NCBI RefSeq assembly: GCF_003268025.1
Contig: NZ_QLUW01000002.1
Coordinates: 806,001-870,000 of the forward strand
DNA from: Paenibacillus montanisoli
GTDB taxonomy: Bacteria > Bacillota > Bacilli > Paenibacillales > Paenibacillaceae
Reading direction: 5' to 3'
Length of the DNA: 64,000 nt
A model generated the notes under the pieces. It was not told the DNA's origin and made no database searches. It was given only the letters and a program-made list of their open reading frames with translations. Shown piece after piece: positions 51,443-59,644 of the stretch; the first letter of the stretch is position 1; each line of letters starts with the position of its first letter. A program made the translations under genes and the position numbers.

Positions 51443-52324
51443 TTATTCTGGTTTCTTTTGCTTCGCGAGCCATGTCGCCAGCTGATCGATTTCCTCTGCA
51501 GTCAGCTTGTCTTTGAAAGGCGGCATGTTGTTTTTACCGTTCGTCACGATATCAACAAGATCTTCCTTGCTATATTCATCGCCAATGCCGTGGAACGATG
51601 GGATGCCCGAGCTTTCGTTACCTTTCAAGTCCGCACCGTGACAAGCAACGCACTGTGCTTTCTTGGTCAGTTCAACCGCCGGATCGTCCTTGTCCACAAG
51701 CGGAACTTCAACTTCAGCAGCTTCTCCGCCGCCGCCGGATTCGGCAGCTTTCTTGGCTGCTTCCTCTGCCTTCTCTTCTCGCAAGATATGTTCAGGAATC
51801 GTATTCGTGATCTCCAGCTCGTGCTGGTAGTGATCCCACGATTGTTTCGTTAGCCAGAAGCAAGAAACAAGCGCCATGATCATAAGAAGAGATGTAATTG
51901 GACGTCTGTAGAAGCGGCGCTCTTTGCCTGTATCCAGGAAAGGAGCCAGCAGCAATGCGCCGAAAGCGATGCCCGGAACGCCTACCGTACCGAGAACGAC
52001 ATAGTCCTTCGATACATATTGCAATTTAAGGAATTGATACAGGAACAGGAAGTACCAGTCCGGCATCGGAATAAACGCAGCGTTCGTAGGATCTGCCGGG
52101 TAACCGAGCGGAGCCGCTTCGGAAATCGTCAATACGAGAAATCCGACGAGTACCACGACACCAACCATCCACTCTTTAAGCAGGAAGTTCGGAATGAACG
52201 CTTCCGATTTGCCTGGATAAGAGGAATAGTCCGGTGGCACGGATGGGCCCGTTTTCGTTTTCTTGCGAACCCGCGAGTCGCCAACGAATACAACTTTTTC
52301 GTTCGATTTGTGGCCGTGTGCCAT
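51443..52324 (-). CDS. qcrC: Menaquinol:cytochrome c reductase cytochrome b/c subunit
   Basis: A 293-residue fusion of subunit IV (three helices, PADPTNAAFIPMPDWYFLFLYQ quinol-site region) with a membrane-attached cytochrome c domain at the C-terminus, heme motif CVACH and the axial Met in NNMPPFKDK. This is the Bacillus-type bc complex in which cytochrome c is part of subunit IV. ATG 52324 has AAAGGAGG at 9 nt. Linker residues 190-220 are rich in Glu/Ala/Gly. Confidence 0.96.
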   Translation of the reverse strand: MAHGHKSNEKVVFVGDSRVRKKTKTGPSVPPDYSSYPGKSEAFIPNFLLKEWMVGVVVLVGFLVLTISEAAPLGYPADPTNAAFIPMPDWYFLFLYQFLKLQYVSKDYVVLGTVGVPGIAFGALLLAPFLDTGKERRFYRRPITSLLMIMALVSCFWLTKQSWDHYQHELEITNTIPEHILREEKAEEAAKKAAESGGGGEAAEVEVPLVDKDDPAVELTKKAQCVACHGADLKGNESSGIPSFHGIGDEYSKEDLVDIVTNGKNNMPPFKDKLTAEEIDQLATWLAKQKKPE

Positions 52325-52345
52325 GCGCAAATGCCTCCTTTCGGC

Positions 52346-53017
52346 TTATAGTGGTCCCGAAATGCCTTGCTTCCGGATCATAAAGAAGTGTGCCGCAAGA
52401 AGCGCAAGCAGAGCGCCTGGCAGGAAGAAGACGTGAATAGCGAAGAATCGCGTCAGCGTCTCGGCGCCTACGATCTCGCCGCCTTGCATCAATTCTTTGA
52501 TATATGTACCGATATACGGTACGGATTCAGCAATTTGAATACCAACCTTCGTCGCGAAGTAGGCTTTGTTATCCCATGGAAGCAGGTAGCCTGTGAAGCC
52601 GAGGCCCAACATGATGAAGAAAATCAGCATGCCGACAACCCAGTTCATTTCGCGAGGCGCCTTATAAGAGCCCGTGAAGAATACGCGAAGCGTATGGAGG
52701 AACATCATGACGATAACGAGCGATGCGCCCCAGTGGTGCATACCGCGAACGATACCGCCGAACGCGACTTTGTGCTGAAGATAGTCAACGCTCTTATAAG
52801 CATTGATAATATCCGGCACGAAATACATCGTCAGAAACATACCCGACAAAATTTGAATGACTGTGATGAAAAACGTCAATCCGCCAAAGCAATACACGAA
52901 TGCGGAGAAGTGATGAGCAGGGTTAACGTGCTCCGGAACCTCGTGGTCCGCCACGTCCCTCCACATCGGCGTAATGTCAAGACGTTCGTCAATCCAGTTG
53001 TATACCCCTTTTAACAT
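52346..53017 (-). CDS. qcrB: Menaquinol:cytochrome c reductase cytochrome b6 subunit
   Basis: A 223-residue, four-helix cytochrome b6-type subunit. Heme-ligand His pairs are visible in the helix carrying MHHWGASLVIVMMFLHTLRV and in the one carrying RFFAIHVFFLPGALLALLAAH; a conserved Cys near residue 43 (FVYCFGG) is the possible covalent heme-attachment site as in b6f. It sits between qcrA and qcrC with short gaps. Confidence 0.96.
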   Translation of the reverse strand: MLKGVYNWIDERLDITPMWRDVADHEVPEHVNPAHHFSAFVYCFGGLTFFITVIQILSGMFLTMYFVPDIINAYKSVDYLQHKVAFGGIVRGMHHWGASLVIVMMFLHTLRVFFTGSYKAPREMNWVVGMLIFFIMLGLGFTGYLLPWDNKAYFATKVGIQIAESVPYIGTYIKELMQGGEIVGAETLTRFFAIHVFFLPGALLALLAAHFFMIRKQGISGPL

Positions 53018-53034
53018 CTGATCTTACGCCTCCT

Positions 53035-53568
53035 TTATACCACCCGTGTGTTTGCTTTAACTGGTCCAAGATATACCCAATCGTTCTCGATCTTGAGATC
53101 ATACTCGTCGAGAGGCTTAGGCGCTACGACCAAGTTCTTGCCGTCCTTGGTGTAGTGTGCGTTATGGCACGGACAAACATATTCATTGTTCTTCTCCGTG
53201 TTCCACGCGATTGTGCATCCCAAGTGCTTACAGATCGGGGAAAGAGCGAACGCGTTGCCTTGATCGTCTTTTGAAATCCACGCCGTCAGCTCCGGATCGC
53301 TTACGTACCACCCGTCGACCTGGTGAATTTTAAATTTAAATTCCTGCGGTTCATTTGTGATTTTGCTTGCCTCGACAACTTTAATCCAGGTACCGCCGGC
53401 CTTCTTTTTCAAGATCGGGTCAACCGCAAAACGTATCATCGGAAGTGACATGCCTGCAGCCATGAATGCGCCTGCGCCTCCGAGCGTATACGACAAAAAT
53501 TGACGCCGGGACATGCCGCTCTTCATTGCCGAGCGATGCGAGTTATCTTTGTGTTCATGGTTACTCAT
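53035..53568 (-). CDS. qcrA: Rieske iron-sulfur subunit of menaquinol:cytochrome c reductase
   Basis: A 177-residue protein. A twin-arginine motif SRRQFLSY lies before the single membrane anchor (about 22-40); the [2Fe-2S] ligands are in CKHLGC and CPCHNAHY. It accepts electrons from menaquinol and gives them to cytochrome c. Start ATG 53568; GGGGG lies 11 nt upstream. First gene of qcrABC. The roughly 250 nt before it contain no gene and may hold the promoter. Confidence 0.95.
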   Translation of the reverse strand: MSNHEHKDNSHRSAMKSGMSRRQFLSYTLGGAGAFMAAGMSLPMIRFAVDPILKKKAGGTWIKVVEASKITNEPQEFKFKIHQVDGWYVSDPELTAWISKDDQGNAFALSPICKHLGCTIAWNTEKNNEYVCPCHNAHYTKDGKNLVVAPKPLDEYDLKIENDWVYLGPVKANTRVV

Positions 53569-53821
53569 CTTCTGTTCTACCCCCTTTGCTGAGCCATATC
53601 TTGTGTTTCGCCAAAGAGGCAAAACATATGATGAACTAGGACATTACCTATAATAGCCTAGGGAATTTGGAGCGTCAAGAATATGGCGGGCAATTTGCTG
53701 TTCAGTTAAAAACGCTTCATTGATTTGTTATCATTTTGTCACAATTGACCTTGTCTGGCATTTGTTTTTCCCCAACCGCACTCACCTTATGCAATTGAAT
53801 GCCGTACCGCCCGAAGAAATG

Positions 53822-54250
53822 CTACGCCCTTCCGAGCCACAATTTCCTTACCGATTCGCTAACACTCGACGCAGCCGGCAGCTGTCCGTTCTCGCCGGGG
53901 CTAATGATCAAATCCGCACCGCTCTCTTCGGCCATTGCGGCGTCTGGAATGTGTACGGCGGTAACCACTACGACGTGCTTAAATCCGGCTTGTCTAAAGT
54001 TGCCGCAAATCCGGTCCAGCTGCTCCCGGAATGCCGGCGTCCACTCGCCGTATTGGCAAGCGGGGTATGTAACGATTCTGCCTTTGAACGGAATTTCGAT
54101 TAAATCTAGCACATCTCTCAGCCGCTCCAGCTTCGCGGTCGCTTCATAGGGCATTTCCTCCCCCGTCAATCCGGTTACGGGAAGCACCGCCGTATCCAGA
54201 TAAGGCTGCAGCTCCGCCCATCCCTCAGCGCTCAGTTCGCTGAATTTCAT
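53822..54250 (-). CDS. ypiF: YpiF family (DUF2487) protein
   Basis: A 142-residue soluble protein with an alpha/beta core (DTAVLPVTGLTGEEMPYE; GRIVTYPACQYGEW; KHVVVVTAVHIPDAA; DLIISPGENG). The family and the location between the IDEAL-protein gene and qcrABC match B. subtilis ypiF; function is unknown. GGTGAG stands 5 nt before the ATG. It has its own downstream gap with no clear terminator. Confidence 0.82.
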   Translation of the reverse strand: MKFSELSAEGWAELQPYLDTAVLPVTGLTGEEMPYEATAKLERLRDVLDLIEIPFKGRIVTYPACQYGEWTPAFREQLDRICGNFRQAGFKHVVVVTAVHIPDAAMAEESGADLIISPGENGQLPAASSVSESVRKLWLGRA

Positions 54251-54339
54251 CTTTTCTCACCAATCCTTCATTATAAGCATGCATCAAACCCTGGGCGTAT
54301 ATGCTAACGCCCTTCCACATCATACCTCCACAAAAAAAA

Positions 54340-54394
54340 GCCCGCAAGCCGCTTCCGGATGAAATCCGTGCGCGCTGCAGACTTGGTTTCGGGC
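54340..54394 (-). terminator. Terminator between IDEAL-protein and ypiF genes
   Basis: GCCCG/CGGGC and CAAG/CTTG stems with an inner GC-rich part, followed by eight T on the minus strand. The ORF reported in 54225-54422 on the minus strand overlaps this hairpin and is not a gene. Confidence 0.75.
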
Positions 54395-54422
54395 GCTGGC
54401 CGTATATGAGGGCCGCACTCAA

Positions 54423-54605
54423 TTATGTGTGTAAAGTTTTCAGCTCGTCAGTCAGGCGACGGAACGTATCCTTGTCGCCGGAGGCAAGCGCCTGATCAAT
54501 GGCTTGATAAAGCTTATCCCTACGGAATTTGAGAACAACCTCATCAAGAAACATTTCTGCGGCAAGCCCGAGCATCACTTCGTACGATACTTTCATTTTG
54601 TCCAT
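54423..54605 (-). CDS. IDEAL-domain small protein
   Basis: A 60-residue protein ending in the IDEAL-domain pattern LDEVVLKFRRDKLYQAIDQA followed by LASGDKDTFRRLTDELKTL, as found at the C-terminus of YpiB and in ComK-related small proteins. ATG 54605 has GGAGGTG at 6 nt. B. subtilis ypiB carries an extra UPF0302 domain at the N-terminus; here only the IDEAL part is present. Functions of this family are not settled; it may act in protein contact. Confidence 0.85.
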   Translation of the reverse strand: MDKMKVSYEVMLGLAAEMFLDEVVLKFRRDKLYQAIDQALASGDKDTFRRLTDELKTLHT

Positions 54606-54860
54606 AGGATACACCTCCAACACAGCGTTTAAGAGATCCTATTCCTTTCCTTACGCACGCCGCTTTCCATCGTCTTTGCTGATCAAGTATCCCGCAGGCG
54701 AATAAGTGAAAGCGTATAGGTGGGGTCATCTGTGTGTTAACCCGTAAATTGAGCGAACCGGCTCTGCTATATCATATTCATCGCAACGAACTCCGCTAAG
54801 GACAATGGCCTTCCTGCGTCCATGAATGTGCTCCTGCCTAATGTCTGCTCTACCCGCAAG

Positions 54861-56108
54861 TTATCGGTTCAAAATGATCGCTTCGTCCTCAATGCTTTGT
54901 CCTGCTACGATCGTTCGGCCAAGCGGCGTCATCCGGATGACTTGGCCGTATTCCGCATGCTCGCCGATTCGGAGCAAGCCCAAGTGCATCATCATGCTGA
55001 TCAATCGCTGCTCCAAAATCGTCGCAGGTTGATCGTAATAGAACGGCTTGATATACGGCGTCAGCGTGTTCAAGACGGTTTCGGCCTTTACCCAGCGGCT
55101 GCCGAGCTTATCGATCCAGTGCACGATCGCCCGTATGTTAGGGACCGGGCCTTTGTACAGCCTAAGCCAAAATTGATACAGCTTGTCCGCCGGCTCCGGC
55201 ATCTTCTGCGCTTGCCGTTCTTTCCCTGCCGGAGTTAATATCAGCGATGTTTCCGTCTCCGCCAGCCAGCCCTTGTAGTAACAGTAGTCGTACAGCAGCG
55301 ACAACCGGTTAGGGTAATCCTTGATGCGTCTTCCGTACCCGAAGCGCCACTCACCTTTGCCCGGCAGCTGTTCCTTGACGCCGAACAGCTCCAGCAGTTG
55401 CAAAATGTTGCGCTTGTACATCGCGCCGTCGGATGTAAGCGCGATTTCGTTCAAATGAATGTAAGTAAGCAGCTGCGATACGTCTTCACCGATCAGCATT
55501 TGCTCGTCCCGATAGGCGTGAGGCTCTTCGTCGGCATAGATGACTTGAGAGGCCAGCCTGCGCCCCATCGTTTCTTTGAACCGTTCCTTCAGATCGGCCG
55601 GAACTTGAAACAAGTAACGATCCGGACCGGCATAACCGTTAAAGAGCCAGCCGTATTGCTTGAAACGTGAAATCGTATCTCTCGGTCCCGCTTCAGGCTG
55701 CGGTTTCTCTTTGGATGCTTTCGTTTTGCCGGCAGGTTTGGACTTTGCTTTGGTTGACCGGCTTTTCTTCGGTTCAGAGGCCGCTGATTCGGATCCTACG
55801 CTCGCATTCATGACATTCGGCTGGACTTCCGCTTCCGGATGGCTGAATCGGCTCTGCTGAACGCGTGCAATCAGCTCCTCAAGACTGAAGGCATCCCTGG
55901 CATCAAATAAGAGAGAATTGATAAACCGGAGATCCTCCAGCTTCATCGCTCCGATCTGCGCTTCAAATACGTCCCGGCGGTTAACCGTCGACAAGATCGA
56001 TTGAATCAAATCATTCTTCGAGTTTCCATTGCACTCACATTGATAGGTTGTCGCTATTCGGCTTAGCTGGCCAATATCCGCGTAGCTAAGCATATCCGCC
56101 AAATTCAT
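54861..56108 (-). CDS. Conserved protein of unknown function with a SAP-like start and winged-helix end
   Basis: A 415-residue soluble protein I do not recognise. Residues 1-60 (DMLSYADIGQLSRIATTYQC, then NGNSKNDLIQSILSTVNRRD) look like a SAP or LEM-like helix-extended-helix. Residues about 95-140 are a Lys/Ser/Ala/Pro-rich linker. The rest holds a region with many aromatic residues (FNGYAGPDRYLFQVPADLKE) and a C-terminal winged-helix-like part (ILEQRLISMMMHLGLLRIGE). Related parts occur in XPB/Ssl2-like helicase N-termini, so a DNA-linked role is possible. It stands alone between the phosphatase and IDEAL genes. Confidence 0.6.
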   Translation of the reverse strand: MNLADMLSYADIGQLSRIATTYQCECNGNSKNDLIQSILSTVNRRDVFEAQIGAMKLEDLRFINSLLFDARDAFSLEELIARVQQSRFSHPEAEVQPNVMNASVGSESAASEPKKSRSTKAKSKPAGKTKASKEKPQPEAGPRDTISRFKQYGWLFNGYAGPDRYLFQVPADLKERFKETMGRRLASQVIYADEEPHAYRDEQMLIGEDVSQLLTYIHLNEIALTSDGAMYKRNILQLLELFGVKEQLPGKGEWRFGYGRRIKDYPNRLSLLYDYCYYKGWLAETETSLILTPAGKERQAQKMPEPADKLYQFWLRLYKGPVPNIRAIVHWIDKLGSRWVKAETVLNTLTPYIKPFYYDQPATILEQRLISMMMHLGLLRIGEHAEYGQVIRMTPLGRTIVAGQSIEDEAIILNR

Positions 56109-56197
56109 CTATCAAACCTCCGTTCCCGGCCCCGCTAACAGGTTTACTACCATTATTGGAACATTGGCGGATTTTATAACCTCATGCGAGAAAAAAA

Positions 56198-56228
56198 GCC
56201 GCCGACCGTCATCGCGACGGTCGGCGGC
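56198..56228 (-). terminator. Terminator of the histidine phosphatase gene
   Basis: A perfect 13-bp stem GCCGCCGACCGTC with a 5-nt loop, followed by seven T on the minus strand. Ends just upstream of the 415-residue gene. Confidence 0.95.
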
Positions 56229-56250
56229 TAGCATTCTAGTTCCGGTGGTA

Positions 56251-56838
56251 TTAGCTTTGAAGCTGTTCCAAGTGGAGCGTGCAGTTGTGCAGCAGCGGCG
56301 TCCAACCGCGGCCTTCACGCTCCAGGATGGAGAATGATAGATTGTGAATCGGTTTATCGGCAAGGTTCGCGCACATCGCCTGAAGCAGCTGCGCGAGCAA
56401 GCTCCCATGCGTGACAACGAGAAGATTTCGGGCCGGAATTGCGGCGGCTGCCTCTTCGACGAACGAGAGGGACCGTTCCCGCACGGAGGCATCGCTTTCT
56501 TGGCCGCAATCGCACTTCTTCCAATGCGGTCCCCATCGAGCGAGCCGCTCCGCTTCCGTTGTACCCTCGATCTCGCCGTAAAACCGTTCGCGAAGTCTTT
56601 CATCGCCAGGCAGCAACGGTATGCCGAGCGTATCGGCGATGATGCGCGCTGTTTCGACGGCTCGGGACAGGTTGCTGGAAACGACGGCATCCCATTTCAT
56701 CGGCTCATGGAGCAGGCGGTGCGCCAGCGCATGCGCTTGCCTAATCCCTTCGCTGTTTAGCGGAATGTCCGTTTGCCCTTGAATTTTGCCAAGCCCGTTC
56801 CATTCTGTCTTGCCATGCCGTATTAGCCCAATCCGCAA
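56251..56838 (-). CDS. Histidine phosphatase family protein (phosphoglycerate mutase-like)
   Basis: A 195-residue member of the branch-2/PhoE-like histidine phosphatases. The catalytic RHG motif (LIRHGKTEWN) is near residue 7; the second conserved His is in VVTHGSLLAQLLQ and the Glu/Arg pair in DERLRERFYGEIEGTTEAE. The substrate may be phosphoserine, phosphoglycerate or a sugar phosphate. It stands alone with its own terminator, near the tyrA/hisC region. Confidence 0.88.
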   Translation of the reverse strand: MRIGLIRHGKTEWNGLGKIQGQTDIPLNSEGIRQAHALAHRLLHEPMKWDAVVSSNLSRAVETARIIADTLGIPLLPGDERLRERFYGEIEGTTEAERLARWGPHWKKCDCGQESDASVRERSLSFVEEAAAAIPARNLLVVTHGSLLAQLLQAMCANLADKPIHNLSFSILEREGRGWTPLLHNCTLHLEQLQS

Positions 56839-56902
56839 CCTCTATTCCTTCTTTCCGGCAAAATTGTATCGAATCTATGTCTATGTATACGTATACGTTA
56901 AG

Positions 56903-57505
56903 TTAATGTCGAGTTCGCGCGAACCAATTCAGGATAAGCAGCGTGATGATAATGCCGAGCAGCGATAACGCCACATAGTATTGCGGTACGGTCGGCACAA
57001 TATTCAGCACGATCGGATCACTGATGCTAGCAACAGGGACGTCCGCGTAGAAATCCGCGCTGATAACCGAGGCATCGCTGGTCGCGTTGGCGGTTTCCAG
57101 CAGCCCTGTCAATTTGGCCACCTCGACCGACGAGGAACTTCCCATGTCTTTCAGCAGATAGAAGAGACCGCATACGAACATCGCCATGCAGCAGGCAATG
57201 ATTGCCGTCACGTTTCTGCGGAACGACCTCGAGAATTGATAGCTTCGGTTAGGGACCGGCATATACCAGGACTGTTCCGAATAAATTCGGTCCATAACGC
57301 CGGTATTCATATGATCGATAGGACCCATTTCATCGGAATGATCGGAGAAGAATTTGATCAGCTGTTCGCTCTCTTCCCATATACGAAATTCCTCCCTGCA
57401 CGCCTCGCAGATCAGAAGATGTTCGTTGACTGACTTTCGTTCGCTATCATCCTCGGACAAGTCCCAATAGACCCCAAACGACGATTGTACATCGAGGCAC
57501 TTCAT
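56903..57505 (-). CDS. Anti-sigma factor with zf-HC2 domain
   Basis: A 200-residue membrane protein. The N-terminal zinc-binding anti-sigma domain shows the HxxxCxxC pattern VNEHLLICEACREEF; a first membrane helix lies at about 98-118 and a second at about 176-195, followed by NWFARTRH. The outer loop of about 55 residues is Ser/Val/Ala-rich. Its ATG overlaps the sigma-factor stop by 4 nt, so the pair is translationally coupled. The two membrane segments are unusual; most ZAS proteins have one. Confidence 0.9.
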   Translation of the reverse strand: MKCLDVQSSFGVYWDLSEDDSERKSVNEHLLICEACREEFRIWEESEQLIKFFSDHSDEMGPIDHMNTGVMDRIYSEQSWYMPVPNRSYQFSRSFRRNVTAIIACCMAMFVCGLFYLLKDMGSSSSVEVAKLTGLLETANATSDASVISADFYADVPVASISDPIVLNIVPTVPQYYVALSLLGIIITLLILNWFARTRH

Positions 57506-58098
57506 CGCATTTTCATCCCCTCGTATTCCTCCAGCATTGGCGATTCGCCGAAATACGGTTCGAGCTGTACCTTGACGCTGCTGCGCGCGCGGAACAAGAG
57601 CGACTTGACGGAGCTGACCGTCTGGCCGAGAATGCTGGCGATCTCCTGATAGTCCAGCTGATCGTATTCTCGCAAGATCAGCGCCGAGCGTTGCTTCTCC
57701 GGCAGGCTGTTGATCGCTTCGCGCACCATGGTCATCCGTTCGCTCTGCAGCAAGCGCTGCTCCGGAACGGCATCCGGCGGAGCGATCGGAATAAACCCGA
57801 CTTCGTCGAAGGATACGCTGCCTGCTTTCTGCTTGCGCAGCTCGCTAAGTACCGTATTTCGTGCAATGGTATACAGCCATGTAGAGAAGGAAGCATCCAC
57901 TTCCCGGAATGAGTGCAGACTTCGATACGCTTTGTAGAACGTCTCCGAACATAAATCCTCTGCCAGAAGCTCGAGCTTGGCGCTCTTTAACATATGGTAG
58001 ATGAAGGCAAGGATTTTCCGTTGGTAACGCCGCATCAATTCCGAATATAGCTGTATATTTCCGTCTTTAATTTCGCGTATTAGCTGGGAATCCGTCAT
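57502..58098 (-). CDS. ECF-type sigma factor
   Basis: A 198-residue sigma-70 family protein of group 4. Region 2 runs about 20-90 (LIREIKDGNIQLYSELMRRY; LAEDLCSETFYKAYRSLHSF; FSTWLYTIARNTVLSELRK) and region 4 about 120-180 (LPEKQRSALILREYDQLDY, ASILGQTVSSVKSLLFRARS). Layout and coupling with a zf-HC2 anti-sigma are like SigW-type pairs. AAGGAGG lies 10 nt before the ATG. The 5' UTR contains a small hairpin, GGTAC/GTACC at 58138-58153. Targets unknown. Confidence 0.93.
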   Translation of the reverse strand: MTDSQLIREIKDGNIQLYSELMRRYQRKILAFIYHMLKSAKLELLAEDLCSETFYKAYRSLHSFREVDASFSTWLYTIARNTVLSELRKQKAGSVSFDEVGFIPIAPPDAVPEQRLLQSERMTMVREAINSLPEKQRSALILREYDQLDYQEIASILGQTVSSVKSLLFRARSSVKVQLEPYFGESPMLEEYEGMKMR

Positions 58099-58137
58099 CG
58101 CGGGCGACCCTCCTTGGCCTTAGGAGTTCTCCCGGTT

Positions 58138-58153
58138 CGGTACTACATTGTAC
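58138..58153. repeat. Small inverted repeat in the sigma-factor 5' UTR
   Basis: GGTAC, 6-nt loop, GTACC lies about 40 nt upstream of the sigma-factor start. It could be an operator or a hairpin; the purpose is unknown. Confidence 0.35.
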
Positions 58154-58215
58154 CTGTGCGAGAGTGAAAAGTTGCGCGATCATAAATAAAAAATCTTAGC
58201 ATATATGTATCAACA

Positions 58216-58311
58216 CTAAATTCGAGGTATGAAACCAAATTCCTGCTTCTTTCGACATGTTTTACAACCCACTTTTTTACAAGCATTACTGCAATTGTAA
58301 CATGTAGGCAT
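58216..58311 (-). CDS. Possible 31-residue Cys-rich mini-protein
   Basis: Within the 450-nt gap between tyrA and the sigma-factor gene, an ATG-to-TAG frame encodes MPTCYNCSNACKKVGCKTCR followed by KKQEFGFIPRI. Five of 31 residues are Cys, in the order Cys-x2-Cys-x4-Cys-x4-Cys-x2-Cys, followed by basic residues; a zinc or disulfide knuckle is possible. No ribosome site is evident, and an in-frame stop lies just upstream. Conservation is the test. It could be a chance frame. Confidence 0.3.
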   Translation of the reverse strand: MPTCYNCSNACKKVGCKTCRKKQEFGFIPRI

Positions 58312-58416
58312 CCCGTTGTATTTAAAGGTTTTTCAAATTCCATCCTGCCCCGTGCCTGCTCCATTGCTACAGACGATGGAATGCCGCCTAAAGTTACAGA
58401 TAAGCAAAAAAAAAAA

Positions 58417-58436
58417 GACCGCCCTATGAGGCGGCC
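58417..58436 (-). terminator. Terminator of the hisC-tyrA transcript
   Basis: GGCCGCC, loop and GGCGGTC on the minus strand (one G-U pair) are followed by eleven T. It lies about 110 nt after the tyrA stop. Confidence 0.85.
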
Positions 58437-58548
58437 TCGCAAAATATGCGATGGATTGGATAGGAGTGGAGAGAAACCATACTGTACCCTTATTATATGT
58501 ATACGTTTTCATTCTGTCAATAAGCGTTTTCATTTAGGCTGGACGACT

Positions 58549-59640
58549 TTAAAAATGAACCGAATAACCGATCTGCCCCAGCTTCTCGACAGCACGGTCC
58601 AAGTCCTCTTGCTTGCGGAAACTAAGTCTCAGCACGCCCGGGACGTCTTCTCTGCTCTCGATGATCTGGATGTTGCTCAGGTTGATATTGCTGTTGCCGA
58701 GCTCCGTAGCGACATGTCCGATGACGCCTGGATGATCGGGCACGTCGATGTAGCATTCATAGACAGAATGAATCATGCCTTTGCGCCGTTCCGGCAGCTT
58801 GCTGCGGAATTGGCCGGATTGCGTGAACGCCCGCTCGATACCCGCGCCGTCTTCGTTCTCCAGCATCTCGATGAAGGCGTTTGTCCCGCCCTGCCATTTG
58901 CGCAATAGCTTCAATAGCACTTCGCGGTTATTGACGAGAATGTCGCGCCATACGACCGGGTCGCTGGAGCCGATCCGCGTAATGTCGCGGAAGCCGCCTG
59001 CTGCCAGGACGCTGTAAAGCGAGTTGCTATTGTTATAACCGCGGACTAAGTTAACGAGCGCTACCGCAATGATGTGCGGAAGATGGCTGATCGCGCCGAC
59101 AATTTCGTCATGCTCGTCCGGCCGTACATGCACGATGTGGGCTCTCGTATACGCAAGCAGCTCGGTCAGCCTGTCGATAGCTTCCTTAGGCGTCGATTCA
59201 TCCGGCGTCAATACATAGAACGCGTTCTCGAATAAATAGAAGGATGCCGCTTCCACGCCCGATCTTTCCGAGCCAGCCATCGGATGACCGCCGATGAACA
59301 CGGCTTCGCCCAGTTGCACGCGTTTAGCCGATGCTGCTACGGAAGCCTTCGTGCTGCCAACATCCGTGATGATACAGCCCGGCTTCAAGTCGAGCTGGCT
59401 GAGATCGTATACATACTGCTCGAGCGACCCGACGGGTACGCATAGAAAAATAAAATCCGCGCCTTCCGCCGCCTCGCGCATAGACGTCGTCGCATGATCG
59501 ACGACGCCTCTCTCGAGGTACTTGGCTGCGGATGATTCGCGTACGGAATGGCCGACGACCGTGATGCCCGGCTTGCCCTTGAAGCAGAGCGCGAGCGAGC
59601 CGCCGATTAGTCCGACGCCGAATATCGCGATTTTTGTCAT
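58549..59640 (-). CDS. tyrA: Prephenate dehydrogenase with ACT domain
   Basis: A 363-residue enzyme making 4-hydroxyphenylpyruvate for tyrosine. The Rossmann motif GVGLIGGSLAL is at residues 7-17; the active-site blocks IITDVGSTKASV, GGHPMAGSERSGVEAA and HDEIVGAISHLPHIIAVAL follow. The C-terminal ACT domain (about 290-363; YIDVPDHPGVIGHVATELGN) suggests tyrosine feedback. ATG 59640 has GGGG at 7 nt and lies 4 nt after hisC; the longer frame to 59793 overlaps hisC and is not native. Confidence 0.95.
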   Translation of the reverse strand: MTKIAIFGVGLIGGSLALCFKGKPGITVVGHSVRESSAAKYLERGVVDHATTSMREAAEGADFIFLCVPVGSLEQYVYDLSQLDLKPGCIITDVGSTKASVAASAKRVQLGEAVFIGGHPMAGSERSGVEAASFYLFENAFYVLTPDESTPKEAIDRLTELLAYTRAHIVHVRPDEHDEIVGAISHLPHIIAVALVNLVRGYNNSNSLYSVLAAGGFRDITRIGSSDPVVWRDILVNNREVLLKLLRKWQGGTNAFIEMLENEDGAGIERAFTQSGQFRSKLPERRKGMIHSVYECYIDVPDHPGVIGHVATELGNSNINLSNIQIIESREDVPGVLRLSFRKQEDLDRAVEKLGQIGYSVHF

Positions 59641-59644
59641 GAGA

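Noticed and set aside
54225..54422. Minus-strand frame of 65 codons between the IDEAL and ypiF genes
   Set aside because: It runs through a terminator hairpin and into the start of ypiF, and has no ribosome site.
58143..58442. Minus-strand frame of 99 codons between tyrA and the sigma-factor gene
   Set aside because: Its start lies inside the tyrA terminator, its composition is not protein-like, and an overlapping frame holds a more plausible Cys-rich peptide.
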